The notes under the pieces are model-generated. The model was not told the origin of the DNA. It did no database searches and saw only the letters and a program-made list of their open reading frames with translations. The translations under genes were made by a program, and so were the position numbers. Positions 1 to 5,345 of a DNA stretch of 10,048 bases are shown here, one piece after another (position 1 is the stretch's first letter; each line of letters begins with the position of its first letter). The stretch is from assembly GCA_021298935.1 (NCBI GenBank), contig JAJTHR010000276.1:1-10048 (forward strand), written 5' to 3'. Origin of the DNA: Parachlamydia sp. (GTDB lineage Bacteria; Chlamydiota; Chlamydiia; Chlamydiales; Parachlamydiaceae).

Positions 1-91
1 AATCATGTTTTTGGTTATCTGAAAACTTCATGCCAAGGATGTTAGCAATATGCTTAGTAAGAGTGAAGAGAAAATAAAGAAAATTATTTAT

Positions 92-127
92 CACCTCGCC
101 TCGTTTGCGTAGCAAATGGGCGAGGTG
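92..127 (-). terminator. Rho-independent terminator of the parB operon
   Basis: A long hairpin lies 20 bases past the epimerase stop. The 9-bp arms CACCTCGCC (92-100) and GGCGAGGTG (119-127) are perfectly complementary. The inner part pairs further (102-108 with 112-118, one G-T pair), with a 3-base loop and a single unpaired T at 101. On the minus strand the stem is followed by a T-rich but interrupted stretch (TAAATAATTTTCTTTATTTT). The position and stem strength fit a terminator for the leftward operon; the broken T tract is the weak point. Confidence 0.7.
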
Positions 128-147
128 GTGAATAGTCACTATGAAAG

Positions 148-1104
148 CTATATTAAATAGTACAATTTAAACCATCGTGCAAATGCCTGCAGACCCTCTT
201 CTATTTTTACTTTCGGCGTAAATCCAAGCGCTATTTGACTCTCTTCAATATCTGCATAAGTGCTCACCACATCCCCCGGCTGCATTGGTTTTAAAATCTT
301 TTGAGCTTTAAATCCCAATGCCTTTTCCAAGACTGTCACAAAATGCAAAAGCTCTTCAGGCTGGTGATTCCCCAAATTAAAAATACCAAAATCAATCTTT
401 CTATCAATGGCTGCCGAAATCCCCTCCACAATATCATCAATGTAGGTAAAATCCCTTTGCATAGCTCCATGATTAAATATTTCAATCGGCTTCCCTTCCA
501 TGATGGCTTTCGCAAAGGAAAAATAAGCCATATCCGGGCGCCCCCATGGACCGTAAACGGTAAAAAAGCGGAGCCCAATGCATTCAATTCCAAACAAATG
601 ATGGTACGTTTGCGCCATCAGCTCATTCGCCTTCTTCGTCACTCCATAGAGGCTTGCCTGGTTGTCAGTCGAATCTTTAAGGCTAAAAGGCATTTTTTTA
701 TTCGTCCCATAAACGGAAGACGAGGAGGCATAGACCAATTTGATTTTTTTGTGCGATCGGCATATTTCTAGGATGTTCAAAAACCCATCCACATTTGTTT
801 TTAAATAGGCATAGGGATCTTCCAAAGAATACCTGACGCCTGCCTGAGCTGCCAGGTGGATCAAATGGGTTGTCTGGTGGCGGATAATTTCATCCTCAAG
901 TTTGTCCCTATTTTGTACATCTCCTTCAATGACCTGTATGCCGTTTTCATTTAAATTTCTTTCCCTGGCCCTTTTAAGCGCCGGTTCGTAGTAGCTGTTG
1001 AAATTATCATAGCCGATCACCCGGTCGCCGCGCGCATGCAAATAAAGGGCTAAATGATAACCTATAAATCCAGCCGCCCCCGTGATAAAAATATTTTTAA
1101 CCAC
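148..1104 (-). CDS. NAD-dependent nucleotide-sugar epimerase, probably UDP-glucuronate 4-epimerase
   Basis: This is an extended short-chain dehydrogenase/reductase of 318 residues that would interconvert UDP-glucuronate and UDP-galacturonate for cell-surface polysaccharide, in the cytoplasm. Visible motifs are the Rossmann glycine motif GAAGFIG (residues 9-15), a serine-rich strand ending SSSSVYG (127-133), the catalytic YGVTK (Tyr153, Lys157) and the late RDFTYIDDI motif. The DNFNSYYEPALKRAR segment after the second strand is typical of the UDP-glucuronate 4-epimerase subgroup rather than plain GalE, but GalE or a 4,6-dehydratase cannot be fully excluded. I chose the GTG start at 1104: GGAG sits 5 bases upstream, and the protein then begins directly with the first Rossmann strand. 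An ATG at 1140 would add 12 residues unlike the family. The start overlaps the end of the upstream gene by 8 bases, which suggests translational coupling. It is the last gene of the operon. Confidence 0.9.
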   Translation of the reverse strand: MVKNIFITGAAGFIGYHLALYLHARGDRVIGYDNFNSYYEPALKRARERNLNENGIQVIEGDVQNRDKLEDEIIRHQTTHLIHLAAQAGVRYSLEDPYAYLKTNVDGFLNILEICRSHKKIKLVYASSSSVYGTNKKMPFSLKDSTDNQASLYGVTKKANELMAQTYHHLFGIECIGLRFFTVYGPWGRPDMAYFSFAKAIMEGKPIEIFNHGAMQRDFTYIDDIVEGISAAIDRKIDFGIFNLGNHQPEELLHFVTVLEKALGFKAQKILKPMQPGDVVSTYADIEESQIALGFTPKVKIEEGLQAFARWFKLYYLI

Positions 1105-1912
1105 CTTTTCTCCAGTAACGTAAAAGCAAGGAATTGGCAATGACGGAAATCAGACCGGCTGCCATTGTCCCAGTGGCAATTGAAGGGGTTAAGAGGCCTC
1201 CAGCAGCAAAAGGAAGGGTGAGGGCATTGAAAAAGATGGCCAAAAAAATGTTCTGGCGTATTTTACGCAAGGCGGCTGTTTTTAAGCCTGTCTCACTTTC
1301 TAGTATCTCTTCAGCAGCCTGGATGCCCATCCCATTCCTTATTCCTGCTTCCTTTGCCACCAGAAGAGCGGTTGGGGAGGCTAAGGCAAGGGCGCATGGA
1401 CAGGCAGCCCCAATGACCAGCAGGCCGTTCCACATTCCTTCTCCAACGACCCATTTCCAAGCCAGCATTGTCACGGCACTTATGGCTAACACAGCAAACA
1501 GCCAGCAGGACGCAGCTTTATCCGCAAGATCTTGAGCATTTATAACAGCGGAGCCGCGGGCAAGCTCTTCGAGCCATTTACCAAGCCACGCAAAAGTAAT
1601 GACAAAGGCACTGATATGAAAATAAAGGGGAGACGGAAAATGTGCCAAGCTATAAAGAAAAGCAGCCGCTGTTCCGGCCGCCAGTAAAGGATCCAGGCTC
1701 CATTGCCTTTTCCTGATCGTTTGAAAAGAGGAGAGGTAGAGGGGCCAGCCGCATCCCAACTGAATCCATGTCCCTAGAATGAGCTGCCAAAGCGGCGGGA
1801 TGTTAAAAGTGAAGCCAAGCAGCTGCGATACGGCTTCGGCAAAAAAAGGAAGGGAAAAAGCAAGCGACGTTAAGAAATATTTAAAAAGCTGCTGTAAATT
1901 TTTTAGGCGCAT
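1097..1912 (-). CDS. P1B-type ATPase membrane core lacking the cytoplasmic catalytic domains
   Basis: The 271-residue protein follows the membrane plan of a heavy-metal (CopA/ZntA-like) P-type ATPase in order. Helices lie near residues 13-32, 41-62, 73-92 and 97-118, then 137-156, then a helix with the metal-site motif CPC (171-173) in ACPCALALASPTALL, then two C-terminal helices (222-241, 245-264) preceded by the family-like LRKIRQN. What is missing is striking. The actuator domain (TGE loop) should follow residue 120, and the DKTGT phosphorylation and nucleotide-binding domains should follow residue 198; only short linkers remain. No N-terminal CxxC metal-binding domain is present. Full family members are usually 600-900 residues. 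The last helix also lacks the usual MxxSS motif. Without these domains it cannot hydrolyse ATP as a normal pump; it may be a passive channel, a metal sensor or partner, or a remnant kept open. It starts with ATG overlapping the parB stop (TAATG), with GGAGAGG just upstream. Confidence 0.85.
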   Translation of the reverse strand: MRLKNLQQLFKYFLTSLAFSLPFFAEAVSQLLGFTFNIPPLWQLILGTWIQLGCGWPLYLSSFQTIRKRQWSLDPLLAAGTAAAFLYSLAHFPSPLYFHISAFVITFAWLGKWLEELARGSAVINAQDLADKAASCWLFAVLAISAVTMLAWKWVVGEGMWNGLLVIGAACPCALALASPTALLVAKEAGIRNGMGIQAAEEILESETGLKTAALRKIRQNIFLAIFFNALTLPFAAGGLLTPSIATGTMAAGLISVIANSLLLRYWRKGG

Positions 1913-2724
1913 TATTCCTCTCCTTGCAAGCCGATCAGCTTTAATAAACGATCCAAATCATCCAGACTATAATATTCGATCACCATTTTCCCCCGTTTTC
2001 CGCGGCTTAAAATTTCCACTTTTGTCCCTAAGCGATGCTGGCATTTAGCTGCGATCTGATCGAGAAAAAAATCCTGATGAACATAAGAGAGCTGCTTTTT
2101 TTTCTCTTTTTGTGCAATTCTTACCGCCCCTTTTTCCGCTTCGCGCACACTTAAGCCTTCCTTGACAACCATTCCAAAGAGAAGCTGGCGGCTGTTTTCT
2201 GTGTCCAGCCCCAATATCGCTTTCGCATGCCCCATTGTGATCAGATCCATGGAAAGGGCCTCTTGCATGTTGATGGGTAGCGTGAGCAAACGGAGGTAAT
2301 TGGCAACCGTCGATCTTTTTTTACCAATGTGGTCGGCAAGCTTGTCCTGGCTAAAATGAAAATCTTCCATTAACTGCTTGAGCGCCTTGGCAATTTCAAG
2401 CGCATTCAGATCGACCCGCTGAATATTTTCAATCAGGGCGGCCTGCGCTGAATGGCTATAGGACGTGCAGCGGATAAAGACAGGAATTGTCACTAAACCG
2501 GCAAGCTGGGATGCCCTTAAGCGCCTCTCCCCTGCAATGAGTTCAAAGTGCCCCGCATCAGCCAGGGGTCTGACTAGAGGGGGGTGAATCAGTCCAACCG
2601 CCTGGATTGAGGCCGCTAAGTCCTCAAGCTCCTCTTGCCTAAAATGACGGCGCGGCTGGTAAGGATTGACGCGAATGGAGGAAACGGGAATTTCCTTCAA
2701 TTCATCTTGATTGTCGTTTTTCAT
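1912..2724 (-). CDS. parB: Chromosome-partitioning protein ParB
   Basis: ParB/Spo0J family, 270 residues. It binds parS sites near the origin and acts as a CTP-dependent clamp that, with the ParA/Soj ATPase, segregates chromosomes. The N-terminal CTPase/nuclease-like fold starts at IPVSSIRVNPYQPRR (residues 12-26) and contains the diagnostic GERRLRAS box (65-72) and the ENIQR box (99-103). A helix-turn-helix follows (about 124-150, QDKLADHIGKKRSTVANYL). The C-terminal part is short and basic then acidic, fitting the dimerisation region. Length is normal. The ATG at 2724 has only a weak Shine-Dalgarno (AAGCG), and the predicted transcript leader is about 25 bases. It is the first gene of a three-gene operon, and its stop overlaps the next start by one base. 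No parA and no obvious parS palindrome lie in the window, and its operon partners have no known role in segregation. Confidence 0.96.
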   Translation of the reverse strand: MKNDNQDELKEIPVSSIRVNPYQPRRHFRQEELEDLAASIQAVGLIHPPLVRPLADAGHFELIAGERRLRASQLAGLVTIPVFIRCTSYSHSAQAALIENIQRVDLNALEIAKALKQLMEDFHFSQDKLADHIGKKRSTVANYLRLLTLPINMQEALSMDLITMGHAKAILGLDTENSRQLLFGMVVKEGLSVREAEKGAVRIAQKEKKKQLSYVHQDFFLDQIAAKCQHRLGTKVEILSRGKRGKMVIEYYSLDDLDRLLKLIGLQGEE

Positions 2725-2731
2725 TTTTCGC

Positions 2732-2760
2732 TTAAAAAAATTAGAAATTATTGTTATAAT
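2732..2760 (+). promoter_or_regulatory. Divergent promoter for the membrane TPR-like gene
   Basis: A perfect TATAAT (2755-2760) has a TTAAAA -35 element (2732-2737) at 17-base spacing. Transcription would start near 2767, leaving a leader of about 35 bases. The -10 box shares five bases with the -10 box of the opposite parB promoter, so the two promoters cannot be occupied at once. Confidence 0.6.
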
Positions 2761-2783
2761 ACGCTAAACTAAAGTGCAATCAA
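2756..2783 (-). promoter_or_regulatory. Promoter of the parB operon
   Basis: On the minus strand a TTGATT -35 box (2783-2778) and a TATTAT -10 box (2761-2756) are separated by 16 bases, close to the sigma-70-type (chlamydial sigma-66) consensus. Transcription would begin near 2749, about 25 bases before the parB ATG. Confidence 0.65.
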
Positions 2784-2801
2784 TCTGAAGCCTGGATTAA
2801 T

Positions 2802-3533
2802 ATGACAAAACATTCAACATCTTCTTCTTTTAATTCACAAGATTTTTTAGAGGAGTGGTTAGAGCATCCGGCCATCGAATGGATCTCTGCCAATCGTAAA
2901 ACATTGTTATGGAGCCTTTTCTCTCTTTTCGCTGTTTTAATCCTGGCTTATCGTGTCCTCGCCTGGCAAAATACACGCTCTGAAGAGGATTATTTTCGTG
3001 CCAATTTTCTTTTTCAGGAAATCCAAAATTCTTCCTCTAAAAATGATAAAACAGCTCCCCTGCAAGAACTTGCTGCAATCATGCAGCGCAGGCCGGAATT
3101 GCAGGCAAAATATGATGGCTCCCTGGCCCAGATGCTGATTATTGAAAATTCACCCAGCCAAGCCATTGAATTTGCTAAACCAACGTTTAAACGAGTAAGG
3201 CCTGATCGGCTGTATCCCTTTGAAAATTATGCTGAGACTTCCCTTCTTATCTCGCAAGGCTTGTACGAGCAGGCGATGGAGCGTTCAACTGAGCTGCAGA
3301 ATAAGCTGACTGAAAATGACTTCCCCCTTTTAAAAATTTATAATACGTTGCGTCTGGCTGCCCTGGCTCAGCAACTGAATCAACCGGCTAAAGAACTCGC
3401 AGCCTGGAATGCACTTTTGCAAGAAACCCACTATGATCCAGATGCAAGCGCTCCTCTCGCACAACTTTACAAGGCAGGAGAAACCTCTCTCGGAAAGTAC
3501 ATAGAAGCCAGAAAAAATGATACACCGAAGTGA
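2802..3533 (+). CDS. Membrane-anchored TPR-like (YfgM-like) protein
   Basis: A 243-residue protein with a short polar N-terminus, a basic Asn-Arg-Lys (31-33), one membrane helix (about 35-54), and roughly 185 residues of predominantly helical sequence predicted on the periplasmic side. The layout resembles YfgM-type proteins, which carry an N-terminal anchor and tetratricopeptide-like repeats and act as periplasmic chaperone partners of the Sec translocon. This assignment rests on architecture and loose helical-repeat character (for example ALAQQLNQPAKELAAWNALL, residues 187-206), not a diagnostic motif. The ATG has only GGA five bases upstream as a Shine-Dalgarno. The final codons (Pro242, Lys243, stop) lie within an inverted-repeat element, so the C-terminus may be altered relative to relatives. 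It stands alone after a divergent promoter. Confidence 0.6.
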   Translation: MTKHSTSSSFNSQDFLEEWLEHPAIEWISANRKTLLWSLFSLFAVLILAYRVLAWQNTRSEEDYFRANFLFQEIQNSSSKNDKTAPLQELAAIMQRRPELQAKYDGSLAQMLIIENSPSQAIEFAKPTFKRVRPDRLYPFENYAETSLLISQGLYEQAMERSTELQNKLTENDFPLLKIYNTLRLAALAQQLNQPAKELAAWNALLQETHYDPDASAPLAQLYKAGETSLGKYIEARKNDTPK

Positions 3534-3692
3534 ATTCTAAAGTTGGAATTTTAAAAAGGACGCGCCCATTGTTTGAGCCCTAGCAAAGCCGGTTCCGAAG
3601 CAGCTCAAATTGATTAAGTAGAGCGATGCAGGCAGACTTAAAAATTGTGGCTTTCTGACGATGGCAAAAACCAAATTTTGAGTTCACTTCGG
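3525..3692. mobile_element. MITE-like inverted-repeat element
   Basis: The stretch is bounded by 22-base inverted repeats (3525-3546 and 3671-3692) that match at 19 of 22 positions. The outer ten bases, CCGAAGTGAA, are identical. The tetranucleotide TACA flanks it directly on both sides (3521-3524 and 3693-3696), as a target-site duplication would. The 168-bp body has no ORF worth naming but has an internal stem (TTTGAGC at 3572-3578 with GCTCAAA at 3603-3609). No transposase gene is present, so this looks like a non-autonomous element. The 4-base duplication could be chance, and a structured RNA or long terminator stem is the alternative. Confidence 0.55.
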
Positions 3693-3734
3693 TACAACTC
3701 TCTAATTTTTCTCGTTATCATTGCGAGTTATATC

Positions 3735-3763
3735 TTGGTTTGATAAAAAAAAGATTTTATAAT
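3735..3763 (+). promoter_or_regulatory. Candidate promoter for the small-ORF/aroB/topA unit
   Basis: A perfect TATAAT (3758-3763) lies 17 bases after TTGGTT (3735-3740) in very A+T-rich DNA. A transcript starting near 3770 would have a leader of about 275 bases before the small protein gene and about 500 bases before aroB. The -35 match is only TTG, so confidence is moderate. Confidence 0.45.
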
Positions 3764-4046
3764 TTTATATCGGAATACATCGAAATTTATCTTAATTAAA
3801 TTTTCATTTACTCCGGTATAAACCAATGCCAATGACTGGCAATGGTGGACCGATTCTCCGCTTAGTGGAACGATGGAGCATAAAGGGAGGTGACATGAGG
3901 CTAGACGCTCGAAGCCACGCAAGGGGAATTTTTAGCAAAATAGTACAGATAAACCTGATTCATCATCAGGACTAAAGATCAATCGAAGGGAGCAAAAATT
4001 ACCTGCTCTCTTATAACTACCTTACATAAGGTAGATGGAGAAAAAC
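3764..4046 (+). other. Structured leader without a large gene
   Basis: The stretch between the MITE-like element and the small ORF holds no ORF above 50 codons on the plus strand. It contains TGCCA/TGGCA arms (3827-3840 region), GGCT/AGCC arms near 3898-3915, and three hairpins in a row. These are CCTGAT/ATCAGG (3954-3970), a 9-pair stem at 3986-4012 with one G-T pair, and a perfect 7-bp stem CTACCTT/AAGGTAG (4017-4034) ending just before an ATG. None is followed by a T run, so they are not typical terminators. They match no riboswitch class I recognise. An untranslated regulatory leader or a small RNA is possible. Confidence 0.4.
3895..3975 (+). CDS. Possible 26-residue leader peptide
   Basis: ATG at 3895 is preceded by GGAGGTGA (3886-3893), an eight-base match to the anti-Shine-Dalgarno end of 16S rRNA, with GGAGG four bases from the ATG. 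This is the best ribosome binding site in the window. The frame encodes 26 residues, basic and histidine-bearing (MRLDARSHARGIF...), and ends with TAA inside or just after a small hairpin. The same frame is open back to an ATG at 3826 (49 residues), but that start has no Shine-Dalgarno. I do not recognise the peptide. It is not rich in Phe, Tyr or Trp, so it is not an obvious aromatic attenuator. A chance ORF remains possible. Confidence 0.35.
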   Translation: MRLDARSHARGIFSKIVQINLIHHQD

Positions 4047-4217
4047 GTGAGCCTTTATAATAGTTCGCTCGCGCTGGAAGAATCCTATCAAGAGGTAGAG
4101 TTACAGGAAAATCTACTATTTCAGGCGCGACATCTATCGTTTGGCAGTGTTTCATTAGACATACAACCTGTTTTGCAAGTTGTAAAGGTCAGTGGAACAA
4201 TTACTGTGTCATTTTAA
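4047..4217 (+). CDS. Small unrecognised protein upstream of aroB
   Basis: The frame encodes 56 residues from GTG at 4047, which has GGAG six bases upstream (4037-4040), or 60 residues from ATG at 4035, which directly abuts a perfect hairpin and has a poorer site. I prefer the GTG. The first half is acidic and polar (LALEESYQEVELQENLLF) and the second half alternates hydrophobic and polar residues like beta strands (about residues 32-56). There is no signal peptide, membrane helix or cysteine. I do not recognise a family. It lies 49 bases upstream of aroB in the same direction, separated by a strong hairpin, so it is likely on the same transcript. Composition looks protein-like, but the short length leaves real doubt. 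Confidence 0.5.
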   Translation: MSLYNSSLALEESYQEVELQENLLFQARHLSFGSVSLDIQPVLQVVKVSGTITVSF

Positions 4218-4224
4218 TTGTTCT

Positions 4225-4250
4225 GGCGGCTGATCGCAAGGTCAGCCGCC
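4225..4250 (+). promoter_or_regulatory. GCAA-capped hairpin between the small ORF and aroB
   Basis: An 11-bp stem (4225-4235 with 4240-4250, one G-T pair) is closed by the GNRA tetraloop GCAA (4236-4239). The arms begin GGCGGCTGA and end TCAGCCGCC. No T tract follows on either strand, so a simple intrinsic terminator is unlikely. It ends 7 bases before the aroB Shine-Dalgarno (AGGA, 4258-4261), so it could stabilise the downstream mRNA, protect against processing, or affect aroB translation. Confidence 0.55.
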
Positions 4251-4266
4251 CTCACACAGGACTCTC

Positions 4267-5301
4267 ATGACATCTCCCTTATTATGCTCCCTCGAAGACC
4301 TATCCAATCACCTTAGCTTACTGGGTGAAAGAAAAATCCTTATCATTACGCATCTCCGCCCTTTCGACCTTTATGGCGCAGCTCTTAGGCAACAGCTTGA
4401 AAAGCTTAGGTGGCCCTATTCCATAAAAATGATTCCAGAAGGTGAAAAACATAAGACGTTGCAGCAAGCGATTGAATGCTGGGAGATGTTGGCGCGTGAA
4501 GACTATGATCGAAACACCCTAATTTTAGCCTTTGGCGGCGGAATCATCAGCGATTTGGCCGGCTTTGTCGCCGGCTGCTACATGCGTGGAGTCGATTCAG
4601 TTTATATTCCCACCACGCTTTTAGCGATGGTAGATGCCTCTATTGGCGGCAAAACAGGTGTCAACCTAGGAATGCATAAAAATTATGTGGGTCTTCACTA
4701 TTCTCCAAAAAAAATTTTTATCGATGTCAGCCTTCTTGCCTCCCTCCCTGAAAAGGAATACATCGCCGGCTTTGCTGAAATAATCAAGGCGGGTATGATC
4801 GCTTCCCAAGGATTTTTTCTTTCTATTGATCGCGAATGGGACAAGCTTGCCGTCAGAAAAGAAGAACCTTTAAGGCAAGTGATCCAGCAAGCGATCGAAA
4901 TTAAAGAACAAATTGTCAATTTGGACCCCTTCGATCGGGGAGTGCGCTCCCATCTCAATTTCGGCCACACGTTCGGTCATGCTTTAGAGTCGATGACTTC
5001 CTATGAATTTTTCTTGCATGGCGAAGCGGTCTCCATCGGGATGAATTGTGCAGCCCGCCTTGCAAAACACCTTCAATTTTGCCAAAAAGAAACAGCTGAG
5101 CCGTTGGAGGCTTTATGCAAAAAAGTCGGACTGCCTGTCCACTTTCCGCCTATGGATCCTGAACTTGTCATTCAATCGATGAAAAAAGATAAAAAAAATA
5201 CCAAAGGCTTGATCAACTTAATTCTCCCCAAAAAAATTGGCCAAGTTGAAAAAATATCCTGTAATGACCCTGATGCTATTCTTTTTTCGCTTAAAATATA
5301 A
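4267..5301 (+). CDS. aroB: 3-dehydroquinate synthase
   Basis: Converts DAHP to 3-dehydroquinate, the second step of the shikimate pathway, using NAD and a divalent metal in the cytoplasm. The 344-residue chain has the NAD-binding GGG with following SDLAGF (residues 90-100), the phosphate-binding DASIGGKTGVN (123-133), and KNY (138-140). The expected metal ligands are present: Glu171 in GFAEIIK, His234 in NFGHTFGHALE and His251 in HGEAVSIGM. Length is normal for the family and all key residues appear intact, so it should be active. The ATG at 4267 has AGGA five bases upstream. Being preceded by a structured leader and followed after 44 bases by topA is unlike an aro gene cluster; no other shikimate gene is in the window. 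Confidence 0.97.
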   Translation: MTSPLLCSLEDLSNHLSLLGERKILIITHLRPFDLYGAALRQQLEKLRWPYSIKMIPEGEKHKTLQQAIECWEMLAREDYDRNTLILAFGGGIISDLAGFVAGCYMRGVDSVYIPTTLLAMVDASIGGKTGVNLGMHKNYVGLHYSPKKIFIDVSLLASLPEKEYIAGFAEIIKAGMIASQGFFLSIDREWDKLAVRKEEPLRQVIQQAIEIKEQIVNLDPFDRGVRSHLNFGHTFGHALESMTSYEFFLHGEAVSIGMNCAARLAKHLQFCQKETAEPLEALCKKVGLPVHFPPMDPELVIQSMKKDKKNTKGLINLILPKKIGQVEKISCNDPDAILFSLKI

Positions 5302-5345
5302 AGGATAAGGTAGAGTATTTTTTGCTAAATGAGATGGAGTAAAAA

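Noticed and set aside
1..80. Possible tails of plus-strand ORFs entering from the left edge (one frame open to a TAG at 43-45, another to a TAA at 78-80)
   Set aside because: Too short to tell from chance, with no recognisable motif; the edge stretch is left unassigned.
1105..1140. Upstream ATG at 1140 as start of the epimerase
   Set aside because: It would add 12 residues not seen in the family, while GTG 1104 has GGAG at proper spacing and begins at the Rossmann strand.
1912..2801. parS site near parB
   Set aside because: I looked for a TGTTTCACGTGAAACA-like palindrome and saw none in this region or elsewhere in the window.
3843..3852. TGGTGGACCG resembling the T-box antiterminator core
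   Set aside because: The match is partial, lacks the rest of a T-box and its terminator, and T-boxes are not expected outside Firmicutes and a few other groups.
3728..3922. 64-residue ORF on the minus strand
   Set aside because: No ribosome site, low-complexity A+T-rich second half, and it opposes a better-supported promoter and leader on the plus strand.
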